Of a stretch of 64,000 nt of DNA, positions 34,901 through 46,555 are shown piece after piece. A program made the position numbers and the translations under genes. The notes beneath the pieces were generated by a model. The model saw only the letters and a program-made list of their open reading frames with translations. It was not told the DNA's origin and did no database searches. Location: positions 124,001-188,000 of the forward strand of contig JABVXV010000005.1 in NCBI GenBank assembly GCA_013365325.1. Reading direction: 5' to 3'. Each line of letters begins with the position of its first letter. Position 1 is the first letter of the stretch. Origin of the DNA: Dipetalonema caudispina. Taxonomy: Eukaryota > Nematoda > Chromadorea > Rhabditida > Onchocercidae.

Positions 34901-35207
34901 TATTTCTTCCTGATTTTCCAGCCCTTTTTAAGGATTATCCTTTGTTTTCATCACTCGTTTAACCTTTGACAGTCTACATTTCAGGATCTTCTTATTATTC
35001 GAGCCGGTAAGTCTTTTGAAAATAAATTGTTTTCAGCTAGACGCTGGTGTTAACGAGAAAATTCAATTGGTTTCGCGTGATGGTGAAAATGTGCTTGTGG
35101 TATCGTACACAGACTTACGGCGGTGTTTGGAAAATGCTTTTAGTGAACTGCAAAACCGACCACCATCGATAGCAAATCCACTATTACCAGTAGTTGGTCA
35201 CCCCTAA
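28999..35207 (+). CDS. panl-3: PAN3, regulatory subunit of the PAN2-PAN3 poly(A) nuclease
   Basis: Pseudokinase that dimerises, binds poly(A)-binding protein and recruits the PAN2 exonuclease to shorten mRNA poly(A) tails. Exons: 28999-29143, 29422-29495, 29888-30005, 30374-30465, 30563-30670, 31076-31177, 31372-31594, 32101-32217, 32492-32566, 32981-33155, 33601-33673, 33808-33947, 34150-34347, 34558-34696, 35037-35207; about 649 residues. The N-terminal part is disordered and contains GGTTYFFTP, typical of PAN3. The pseudokinase shows [35 protein letters not shown] and ENGRLFRLL; the coiled-coil and C-terminal knob show [20 protein letters not shown] and [15 protein letters not shown]. Intron 10 appears to use a GC donor (33156). 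The exon 2 donor (29496) is weak, though only this choice keeps phase. The true start may be upstream. No CCCH zinc finger seen. Confidence 0.93.
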
Positions 35208-36504
35208 CATCTTTTGTTTGAAGAGCTTATTGTTATTTGTTATCATATTAACAGGTGAGTTAAAAATTTGCTGTAAATTTAACGTTATTTTTGCAGGAAA
35301 TTTCAATAATTTTAACGGTAGTATTACATGGAAAGATATATCAAGATTGTTCCTTTGTGCACTTTCTGCGGATTATAGAAATTGTACCATGTACTGAAAA
35401 CAGCTGCTCCAGCACTCCCTTTCCTTCACAAGTCTTCTTCGCTTAGCTAACACCTCCATTTGGTACACGTGTACTCGTAGTTACTAGGTGGTACATTTAT
35501 TCGTGCTTTTTTTATTACCGGGATATAAAATTTCAGATTTTTTTCTCGAAATATTATGATTTATTGTTTGCTTGTTTCTGATTTATTTCACAGTTCAGAT
35601 TGCTTTTTATATTAAAATTATTTTTGTGTTTGATTCAACTTGCCACATTATGTATGGGTTTTGTATACTTTAATATTTTGTTTTCAAATTCATTTGATTT
35701 TTCAAGTTTTTTAATTTGGTGTATTTTACGTGATGAAGCGTGATATATTTCATGTTGTTGTCAACAAACATTTTTGGTTGCTTTATTTTGTCACGTTTAC
35801 ATTATTTTTAAAATTGTAGTGATGTCATTGTGCGTCTCAATAATTCATATATAAGCTTTTCTACCTTCTTCGACTTTCTTGCAGTTCTCTACTTCTGCTC
35901 AGAAATTGGTTTTGCCGCTTTTTAATTCGGTGGATTTGCTCATCTCATAGATATTTCTCATCTTAAATCTTGTTTTATCAACAACGCGGTGCATCACTTC
36001 CCACATATTTTTTTTAAAGAACACTGCGATACGTTTTGCAATAAATGGGAATATCTTATGGCATTTTTCTCTCTTCTTCTGTACTTTTAAGGTGATTTTC
36101 AGAGCATGAGAATTTTTGAGCATACTGGTAAGGAAATAAGGAAGTTATATCAAAACCATATATACTTCCTACTACTCAGCTGCATTGAAATTCGAACAGA
36201 CTTTGTGAATAAATTCTTGTTTGTGTTGTAATTTGGTTTTCAATTGAGTAGTCTAATTGTCTTTCCATTTATTTTTGTCGTCTTTTTTACTTAGTGTTCA
36301 GTTCTATTTTCCGTTCATTTTTTCGGATATCTATATTTCCTCGTTTCAGTTCATGTTCTAAGTGAAACTAAATCTTCCGAATTTTGTTTTTAAGTCTATG
36401 ACGCTGTTCTGTCGAAGCAGTAAATAATTTTATAAGTTTTGATAATTGAGAATTTTTTTGCAATACACGACTTGTAAAGTGGTTATCTTTATTCATCTTT
36501 CATC
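35208..36504. other. T-rich region downstream of PAN3
   Basis: About 1.3 kb, strongly T-rich on the + strand, no supported exon. The first AATAAA I noticed on this strand is at 36208-36213, about 1 kb past the PAN3 stop, so either the 3' untranslated region is long or a variant signal is used. Confidence 0.5.
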
Positions 36505-36580
<76 letters not shown>

Positions 36581-36583
36581 TAC

Positions 36584-36678
<95 letters not shown>

Positions 36679-36714
36679 GCATTATTATTATTATTGTTAT
36701 TATTATTATTATTA

Positions 36715-36756
<42 letters not shown>

Positions 36757-36836
36757 TATTATTATTTATTATTATTATTATCATTATCATTATTACCACT
36801 ATATTATTATTATTATTATTATTCTTATTATTATTC
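36505..36836. repeat. (ATT)n microsatellite, about 332 bp
   Basis: Nearly pure trinucleotide repeat of ATT/TTA with scattered single-base interruptions (ACT, AGC, TTG, ATC variants) that become denser toward the right end. It creates long artificial poly-Tyr and poly-Ile frames on the two strands, which are not genes. Length will probably vary between isolates and is a likely place for assembly error. Confidence 0.97.
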
Positions 36837-38183
36837 GAAGGTTTAGTTTCCCTACTTTGATGGGAAGAACTCTTTCTTTTTTGTTTCATTTGGTTTTCAG
36901 GAAGTTGGATTTTTAGATACCTTCTTATAATGGATAAACAATTGATTGGAAGACATTTGCATTAAGTATTAAGTGAAATATTGCAAAGTATAAAAAGTGT
37001 CTGAAAATGAAATATCGTATGCTTATTAGTATATCGAAAGATATGAGCAGAGAGAGAAAAAATAAGTAGTACAAGTTATGAATTTTGAGTAAAAGCTTTT
37101 CTAGTTAGTTGGTTTCGAGTCTACTCTTTTCGCTCATCTGCCGTGGGAGTGGCGTACTGCTTATCCAACCTGCTTATCAAATACATTTTTCGCAAGAGTG
37201 ATACGTTTCATTGTGTTTTACTCAGCAATGTGTTTGTTTTGGTTGAAATATTTCTTTTCTATATGCGAATGATGTTTTATGTCGTTTTATTGTGTTTTAC
37301 GTGTTTGTATACGATAACCTCTGAATATGATTTGTATTTGGGTATAAGTCATTCTCGCTAGAAGTTTGTAGTTTTTTTTTTGATTCACTGTTTATATTTT
37401 CAGAATAAGTAGTGCCTGCTTTTGCAGAACTTGAGTTCTGAGATTTCTGGGAAGCTGCTCTATAATGTTTTCTTGAAGTCTTTTTAATCGGTAATATGAG
37501 ATTTGTTTTTCTGTAAGCTTGTGCCACTTCAAGACATACCCAAATGCAAAAATAGAAATGTGACTTCAAATTGTAAAGGTTGTTCTAACGGGTGCTTTGT
37601 GGCAACTTTGGAATGATTTGTAGCGTTTATTTTTTCCATCTACATATTATGTTCGCAAATACTTTATGGATTTCTGGTGGATTCAAGTTTCCAGAGGTTT
37701 CGGAATTTCAAAAGAAGATGCATTTCTCAAAAAGTTTATGTGTAAATAGTAAGCGAACAAATTGCATTATTCAGAAGCATCGTTTGAACAGCAGGTGATC
37801 TTATTTGATTATATGTGTTAGTTGGCACTTCCTATGAATAGAGGGCTTTTTCTTATTGATGCGCGCATTGGACCTTCAGGTGTTTTTCATAATTTTTTTA
37901 TTCAAATAAGTATTAAGTGAGAAAATTGCAGGCGACTGCTGGGGTCGAAAAGCCAGAGAAAATACCTGTTTGCAATACACAGATTTCAGATAACCTATAA
38001 ACATGGAAAGTACTTATAATACTCGTATATGGATTTCCTCTAGAATTAGGAGACACGTTTTGTTATTCTGTAGTATAGGGAAATTCCCTTGTATAGTACC
38101 AAGTTACGTATTCTTTTCGTTCAGAAATATTTGTCCAACATTTTAAATATGTCTTGGTACTACTTCTCAAAAAATACTTATAT

Positions 38184-38250
38184 ACACAGGCATTACATGC
38201 ATCACATTCGATTAGCCCACACAGGCATTACATGTTTGAATTAGCCCACA
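38184..38250. repeat. Two-copy tandem duplication, 35-base period
   Basis: ACACAGGCATTACATG occurs at 38184-38199 and 38219-38234, each followed by an ATTAGCCCACA word, so a unit of about 35 bases was duplicated and has since lost a few bases. Confidence 0.8.
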
Positions 38251-39280
38251 TTTGTGCTGCTACTTTGCTCGATTTTCTTTATACAGGAATCCTTGTTTAT
38301 TTTTCAAAATTTCGATCTTTTCCACACGTTTCAAGAAATATATATATCTTTTATGCTACTGGGAATGTTATTGTTTAGTGTTTTATGCTTTGTTTTAGTT
38401 TGTTCGTTTGTTTTCTAAATTTCCTCGATTTGTGTGCGGTTTTTATTAGTGCATAAAAATGAGATTAAAGTTTTCGGAAAAATAAGCTTCGTTCCTTTAA
38501 CTTTTATTGCATATGGTATAAGCCACTGTTATCACATTGTTCACTCGAACTCTGATTTATATCGCTTGGGTTATATTGATTATATTCGTGCAAGCCCAAA
38601 CTGCTCAAGATATAATGATTTTAATTAATACCTGCCGAAACTGACTTCAAAATGAGCCGACAGACGCAGGTGATTTGACTAGACTGTTTTTGTGTTGGTC
38701 GCCCTCTATGCAACTCTTTTGTCCCGATGTTGTGTCATATTAGGAGTCTATGCCATTATTTTTAATGCTTCGTTGCTGACTTGTGGCTCCGTTTGTGGTT
38801 GTGCCGTTGTTAGTAGCTCGTCCAGCGATAGGTAGAAATAGATAGCTTGATTTATATTGCTATGGTTCATCATTTTTGCAGTGTGTTTCCTGCTCGGCCC
38901 TTCAATACAACCTTTGGCCGTTACATTAGTACACGTCATCTTAACCATAGTAAACTAGTAAAACTTATGCATAGTAATTGAAGGTTTTTCAAGGAAGTTT
39001 GTGTTGCTTGTGTTTAATGAGTGGATTTTATAGTCATGCTTGATCGCGTGGTCTGTAAACTAACCTTCATTTTTGCCTTTAAGTGGAATGTGAATGGATT
39101 TTTTTTTGTAGATGATTCATTCAGCTGTTCCTGAATTGCCCCACATTATTGGCTCTGCACTGAAGAAACTCTTTGCTCCTATCATGTGCTTTGACATCCC
39201 ATTTCTTTGTAGTATTCTTAAAACGCTTGTAAAGTCGCTGAAATGTTTATTTTTTCCCAATTTTCTCATAACCTTAAATC

Positions 39281-39289
39281 GAAAGTCAG
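39281..39289 (+). promoter_or_regulatory. Acceptor just upstream of the calnexin start
   Basis: GAAAGTCAG ends seven bases before the ATG at 39297. It fits spliced-leader addition, or cis-splicing from a 5' exon ending near CTT|GTAAAG at 39228-39229. Confidence 0.45.
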
Positions 39290-39296
39290 GCGAAAT

Positions 39297-41636
39297 ATGC
39301 GGTGTCATTGGTGGTTATGTTTTATGCTGGTTGGATTGTTACCAGCAGCATGTGTTGCTCGTGATGAAGTTAATAACAATGATAATGATATGGATGAAAC
39401 GAATATACTTGATGGGGAAGAAAAAAGTGCAAAGCTTGTAAGTTTTCGTCATTATTTCTCAAATGTTCATTAGGTGGTATTTAAATTTTGGCATTTGTTC
39501 ACTGCACTTGAGCTCCCTAAATTTATTTTAAATCAAAGTGCGAAATAATAATCGTACTAGATAATTAGTCTCTAAATTCTTTCTTTCGTTGTACTCACTC
39601 GCTATTTTGACGCACTTGTGTTTTCCATATTTCTTTCGTTGTCATCTTTGTTGATTTTATTATCGGTGATTGTAAAAAAAGAAAAAGAAAACATTTCGAC
39701 GTCTGTAGTGACATGTTGTAAGTGCAAAGTTATGCTTAACACCTCGGTTTCGTCTTCCAGAAACTTGTACTAGTATGAGTAATAATAAGTAGATTTTAGT
39801 TCCAGATTTGCAGGAAAAAGATTTAAGTTTTTCAGGAATACATACCACCTTCATTTCAAACACCAACGATTTCCGGCTCACCTCTACTGGTAGATTGGTT
39901 CTCGAATCGTAATGCAATTGGTAGGAAATGGTTCATATCAAAGGGCAAAAAGGATAATGTGGAAGATTCGATAGCCAAATTTAATGGTATTGCCGTTTTA
40001 TTTTTATATGGAGATTGCAGTAGTGTTTTTATTTAAAATGGGGTGAGATTTAATAAAGTTCTAAACTATCTGTGGTAAAATATGCCTTCAAATACGTCAA
40101 TTTCAATATCAGTAGATTCAACTAATATATAAGTAACTTAATAAATGCACAATTTGATCACAAATTTATGTGTCTCTAAAGTCATTTATAACGAACGGCT
40201 TTAATAATTAGTTGGTTTTGGCAGTTGATAAAGGGAAGGTCATTACTATAAATAAGTACTTTTTGAGGACAATGGGAAATAAACGCTCCCTCAACAGTTA
40301 TAATCGACAATGATTTTGGATTGATTGTGAAGAGCAGGGCACGACATCATGCAATTGCTGCAAAATTCAATCGTCCATTCAAATTTGATGGCAAACCTTT
40401 AGTTGTACAGTTAGTTTTTCATACAAAAAGTACACAGGAGAATAAATGGTCATAACTTCCGTTAGATCTTCATTTTGTTGGATATTTGTAGAATTATTAA
40501 AAGATCATTGTTATGGAACTATTTTGAGTCGATGAAAGATTGGCTTAGATAAGACGAAAGTAAGGTGAACATGCCGTGTCTTGTAGGATTTCCGAGGGAT
40601 TTTAGTGACAAAAGTTATTTTTATGAAAGTACGAACGTCTTACTAGTGATTGTTCTGGTATGCTGTTAGCTAAAAAAAGATAAACAGCTGGTTATATCAA
40701 TAATGAGCCTACCTTATGTGTAAAACGACACTTTGTTAACAGTGCTCGTTATGTGGAACATATCTCCAAGTAACCAAGGAAATGGTCTTTTATGATTTAA
40801 ATTTTACTGTGTTATACATTAAATATTGTTTAAGAATTTTTCTGAAAACAAAAATGATATTTAGCTACTCAACAATACGAATTCTTTCACATTAGTTTGT
40901 TGATTTGGTTTCTTAACCCAGCTTTCTCCTTTGGCTGAATTCACAGTGTGGAACATACTCCGATTTCAGGTACGAGGTAAAATATGAAGAAGGACAGGAG
41001 TGTGGTGGTGGCTACGTGAAATTGTTAACAGAGGGTATAGAAGCGCTGGAAGAATTTACAGATAAAACACCATATACAATAATGTTTGGACCTGATAAAT
41101 GTGGTGCCAAATCCAGTATCTTGTTCATTGTTCGCTTCAGAAATCCCAAAAATGGCACCATTTCCGTTAGTTCAAATATGTTTTTCCATCAATTACGATT
41201 CTTAAGCAAAGATATGAGAACTTAACAAACGTAAGCTATCAGCAGAATGGCAAAACAAGACGGCTAAATTATTATGATTGAATATAATGGTAAGTTTCTG
41301 AAGGATGATTCGGCTGCAGAGCAGATGTGACTGCATATACGCATTCTGAAAAAGGCTTGTGATGCTTGCTATGAAATCACTGATTTAATTTACCCACAGA
41401 TTAAATTCATTCTTTTGCTGTTCCTAAATGTTTTGTTAAGATAGATGCTTTGAATGGATTGTTAACTAGGATCACTTTTAATTTTTCTTGTTCTGGATTG
41501 TTTTATGGTCAGTGTTCTGAGATTTGTGGTTCTAATCATAGTTTTATACCCATCTGGTTTGAGTACTGTTTTCTGAACTTTAACTTTCGGGCTTCATAGG
41601 AAGTGACAATTACTAAGTGCATGCTTTTTCTGGAGA

Positions 41637-41670
<34 letters not shown>

Positions 41671-44220
41671 AGCATATTTTTTCAGGAGCACCATGCGAAA
41701 CAACCATCTAAGTCAGTTTCATCATATTTTGACGATCACAAAACCCATTTGTACACTCTGATTGTTCGCCCAGATGAAACGTTTACTGTGCTGGTTGATG
41801 AAAGTAAAATTATGTCCGGCAACTTGATTACCGTTAGTTTTCTATTTTTATGTTTTTAAAACTTACTTTCAGACTCTTCTGAAGCGGTATCTTGCATTTA
41901 GAAATTCTCTTTCGGATTATTTGAAAATGGGGATTTTTCTGCAAAAAGGAAGTTTGAAAGTTTGAGAAAACTTTTTTTCGTGGCATTTTTATATTTCCAG
42001 GATCTTGAGCCGTCGATTACCCCACCAACTTTAATTGATGATCCGACAGACAAGAAACCCGAGACTTGGGACGAACGCGAAAAAATCGATGATCCAGATG
42101 CTAAAAAACCTGGCGACTGGTGAATTTTTATAGAATGTTGGCATTGTGTTAGTTAGTGAGGGATAAAAGTATTCAGTCGCTTTTGACAGATTTGTGATCT
42201 CGAGATTAATATGAGATCAGGCCAGAATAAACCTTAAAATCACTCATTTCTGCACAGCGCTCTGCAACTTTCTTTTTTCAAGATTTTTGAAATAATAACC
42301 CACATAATACCGACATATCATAGTCGATGGGAATGTAAAGTAGATTTACAAACTCAAAAGACCGTTTTAATTATTATTCTACACTTCAGCACTCATGCTG
42401 AATTCATCCTGCTGCTTGTTTTTGTTGTTTAAGGGATGAAAATGCTCCTCGGAAAATTGAAGATGCAAATGCTGTAATGCCTGATGATTGGCTCGAGGAA
42501 GAGGAAGCGTTAATTCCGGATCCGGAGGCAAAAAAACCATCCGACTGGGACGATAGCATGGATGGTGAGTGGGAAGCACCAAAAGTTGATAACCCAAAAT
42601 GTAAGGGTCGAAGTGGTTGCGGTAAGTGGACGAAACCAATGGTCGATAATCCAAATTACAAGGTGAGTTTTGAATTTCGAACTGGTTTTTCACTTTATAG
42701 AACCGTTATCAGTTTTTCTTTTGTTGAAAAACTTTGCAGTTTTTGAATTCAGTTCTTAGGGTTGTATATTCTGATCTCACAAATTAATTAATTTGTTTTG
42801 GTATATTTCATCAGTATGTTCAATATCAACTGAGCGAGTCTATATCAGTTGAAACTTAAATGTGAAATGAAGTAATGCTGAAAATGTGGTGAAATGCTTA
42901 GATGTTTCGTATTTTGCCTAAAATTTTCATACCGACGAAATGGCCCGATGAAAAAGTTTGTTTGGCCTGAAGTTAAAAGGGAATCATTTCATGTCTTTTC
43001 AGGGGAAGTGGAAACCACCACGCATTGCAAATCCTAATTATAAAGGGAAGTGGAAGCCAAAACAAATTGAGAATCCGAATTATTTCGAACCTCATCCATA
43101 CTCTCAATTGCAACCGATCACAGCGCTCGGGATTGAACTCTGGACGATGAGTGCAAACATCATCTTTGATAACATTTATATAGGAGATGATGAAAATGTG
43201 GCTTCCAATTTCGCCAAGGAAACTTTCAAAGTCAAACTTGTTCAGGTATTTCAGTATTAAAAAGAAATTTTTGTGAAGGAAATTGAAAGTACTGCTTCAT
43301 AAAAGAAACAATACTTCTAATTTCTTGAATTTCAAATTTCCTATATTTCTTGATTATATTCCACTCGTCTTACAGGAGGCAGCTTACGAAAGTGCATCCT
43401 CTCCTAGTCAAGGAATATTTAGTAAGCTTGTGTCAGTGACCGAGGAACGGCCGTGGTTATGGGTTGTTTATGTGCTATCCATTCTTATACCAGTGATCAT
43501 CATAGCTGTTATTTGCTTCGGACGTAAAAGTCGCCCAGTCACGCAGGATTATAAAAAAACTGATGAAGTAAGTCATGTATTGGGTTCGTTAATTACTGAA
43601 GGCCACTCAAGTATTTGTTTTAAATTATGTCGGAAATAATTCCCTTTCCAGTGTCAAGTAGAGTTATACTTCACTTTTTTTGAAGTCGCATCCTGATGAT
43701 GAAGTACCGGACCTTGTCGGTGACGATGATGAATCTGTGGAGCGCAGTTCGCAGGAACCTGAAGCACATGATGATAATGGAAAAGAAAAGAAACGGACCT
43801 CCTCTCGATCACCAAACCGTTCCCATATGGAAAAGGTAAGCGTAACTGATCAGTTTTATGGTGCTTTTATAATTTGCAGTGCATTTGGAATTTGGAATAA
43901 CGTTTGTCAATAACTTAATTATCGTTTAATGAAAAATCTTATGATTTATTATGCCGGCATTTTGTATTTCAATTATTCATAGTATTTCATGGCAAGAAAG
44001 AATTTCCTCTGTGCTTCTGCAGATAGGTCGACTTTCAGCTAAGGAGTTGTCAGTAAAACAGATTGGATCTGCATAAATTAAAATGTGTTAGGATAATCAA
44101 ATATTTTTATAGTTAAAAATGTATGAATCATTGCAGGAAGCGTCATCTAGTGAGGAGATGAGAAATGGCGATCACAATTCCCCGAAAGTGAGGCGTGTGC
44201 GTCAAAGGAAACAGGATTAG
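39297..44220 (+). CDS. cnx-1: Calnexin, ER membrane lectin chaperone
   Basis: Calcium-binding lectin that holds monoglucosylated glycoproteins in the ER for folding with ERp57-type oxidoreductases. Exons: 39297-39437, 39836-39986, 40268-40409, 40970-41165, 41686-41832, 42001-42119, 42434-42662, 43003-43245, 43376-43567, 43686-43835, 44137-44220; phases agree; 597 residues. A signal peptide covers about 1-20 ([19 protein letters not shown]). The lectin domain has GGGYVKLL and the signature [11 protein letters not shown]. The P-domain arm has four acidic KPxxWDE-type repeats followed by four GxWxxPxxxNP repeats. LGIELWTM closes the lectin fold. [12 protein letters not shown] starts the membrane helix (about 483-504). 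The cytosolic tail is acidic then basic, ending RKQD, which puts Lys at -3 like a retrieval signal rather than the vertebrate RKPRRE. The transmembrane helix rules out calreticulin. Confidence 0.96.
41641..41669. repeat. 29-base poly-T run in calnexin intron 4
   Basis: A homopolymer T tract ends 16 bases before the exon 5 acceptor (exon starts 41686). It forms an oversized polypyrimidine tract. Its exact length is likely unreliable in the assembly. Confidence 0.9.
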
Positions 44221-46555
44221 AAGATGCAATATCATTAGCTTTGTTCCAAATTTCCATCCATCTTTAAGCAAAGTAAAAGTGAAAGTATTAACATCACTTC
44301 TCTTGTTTGTACCGTTTATCTTTTTGTTAGCTTTTGCAGAACCAACTTTTTTCAAAGTCACTTTTCTAAAAATGCGTTATACTATTGTTGCGATATCTAC
44401 CTATGAGTGTTTCTCTAAAACTTTTGGTATCATTGGTCGTTTGTTTTGCAGAACTCGTTGTTATGGTAAAACATTCTAGGGTTTTGAGGTATCTACCCAG
44501 TTTCTGAGCAACTCGTTTTTTAACGAACAAAATATGCGTAAGGTGTATACTGGAAATCATAAGTGTGCTTTTTCCCAGTTCCATCTGGAATTTTAAGCAT
44601 GATAAATTAACTACTTTTAACCTGGTAATCGGTCCTTATTTACTTAAAAATAATCCTCGGTTAGTCAGAAGAAAGAAAGTTGGAGCTTGGGTGGCTTTTT
44701 TGAGCACTTATGAATTCATTGGCCGTAGAAATAACAACTTTTAGATTCTTTCAACAAATGACGGAGTACGGAATGGAATACTGGCGGCAGGTCCAAATTT
44801 TTTCTGTATGAATTCTTCACACTCTGTCAGTTTTGGATGATCTTAGCATTTTTGCCTCTATCATCATTAGGGCTACGATGTTTTTATTTGTTTTTCATTT
44901 ATTCTACAGCTCACTTTATTGCTAAGTGATTGTTAAAAATATAGGAGTGAAAAAACCTAGAATGATCCGCCTTCTTTTGAATATTTTTCTGAATCTTTTC
45001 TTGTGATTGGACTTGCAAGCAAATTTTGAATGCACTTCTAAATACACTTATTATTTCACTGGCATTTTTTGGTTGAGCTCGAATTGCAGGATCTTAATTT
45101 CGAAATGGCCTCTAAAGTTCCATGTTTAAGGAAACGTATTTGGCTTAAGGTCCTTATTACATTGATACGGCTGTTATCTCTTTGTTTATTTTTCTCCGAT
45201 AAGGATGAACAAGTTGTAATTGTGTATCTTTACAATATGCGTCGTCCCAATGATTTTTGTGGCAACTTTGGCTTTGTCAGAAGCATGCGTTTTCCTAATT
45301 TATTTTTTTTTTTTGTGTTAAGAAACGGAATACTGATTTTTCTTCTCATACTCCTCATTTTGTTTTCGTTCATCACTTCGGATATCCTATAAAATCTTTT
45401 CAAAGGCCTGGAATTCTGTCTCCCAAGTATTTTCTAAAACTTTGATCTGATTTTAAGCAACATCTAGTCTTATCTGGTCAATGTTTTCGAAAGGGCATTG
45501 CCATTGTCGTCATCGTGAACAGAATTACTTGCTTTTTGCTTGTAGTTTAATAGAAGTCAAGCGTTCTGACTGGCTTTTTTAGCTTTTAATTTCGCAAACC
45601 GGTAGCACCCATACCTTTTGATTACACTGTTCTTTTCGTTTCCAATTGTAATTGATGTTATTTTAATAAATTTTTGTCTATTTTCTCAAACAAACGTAAC
45701 ATTGTTTATCTTCCTATCATAAAATTAGTTCTTCTAAAGTTAAGTTCATTTTAATTTATATGTTTGCGAACTATCCCATTTGGAATATCTATTCAATTAA
45801 AGAATTGAGCTCTTGACTATCTGGATAAATACTAGATAACCTTACTTCACCACTTCCCTCATTTATTATATTACGGCCACCCATAACTACTCAACCTGTT
45901 TTCTTTTAGAATATTGTTTTTTAATGAACCTTTTCCATTTTTGATGATATCCTAAACCGCTGAAGCTGAAAATAGTTAAATATCAATGAAACTGCCTCGA
46001 GTAGCTTTATTATTGATCAAACCTACCAGGAACTATTTGGAAGATATTGGCTGAATTATAGATTCACTTCTACAATTCAGTCTCTGGCAGAGCAGACGAG
46101 AACAATTCGCTACTCCTGCAAACCTGAGGATTTGCAGAAATAGCAAAATTTCGGTTGATTATGTGAGTTGGTTAGTGAAGTGCAAATTAACTAGGCAGGT
46201 CTTGAGTGAACTAAGAAAAGACGTTCAGCTGTTATACCATTTCTTATTGCAAGATAACCCAGAGTTTGACTCGAAATACATTTACTTTAAGGAATAGATC
46301 GTCTTTATATAATGCTGTTTTGCTGATTCATACTGAATACAGTATTCAGTAATCTGATGCTTTTTTGATATCGTCGATCTCGAATTCGGGAATACTCATT
46401 CCAGCTGAAAAATTGATTTTGTTCTACACTTAAATACCAAGAAATCTTTGAATTCGAATTATCTAGATCATTCTTTCAGAACAGTGAAATATATAAATTA
46501 GCAAACATTAAAAGAATGAAACATTTATTAATTTCTTGAAACTGCATAAAATATT
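44221..46555. other. Convergent spacer, calnexin / lin-37
   Basis: About 2.3 kb between two tail-to-tail stops. It contains presumed 3' ends and one doubtful membrane-protein-like frame (45102-45392) preceded by TTGCAG. A + strand AATAAA lies near 45665; nothing else recognisable. Confidence 0.5.
46524..46529 (-). promoter_or_regulatory. Poly(A) signal of lin-37
   Basis: AATAAA on the - strand, 26 bases past the lin-37 stop codon (46558-46556). Position and sequence are right for a short nematode 3' untranslated region. Confidence 0.6.

Larger units (their letters stand above)
36837..39296. other. Spacer between the microsatellite and calnexin
   Basis: About 2.5 kb without a confident gene. 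It holds a 35-base-period duplication at 38184-38234, a minus-strand 66-codon frame at 38948-38748, and an exon-like open stretch beginning after TTTTTGTAG at 39112 that could be a 5' exon of calnexin. None has a recognised relative. Confidence 0.5.

Noticed and set aside
36446..36889. Long poly-Tyr and poly-Ile open frames on the two strands
   Set aside because: They are translations of the ATT microsatellite, not genes.
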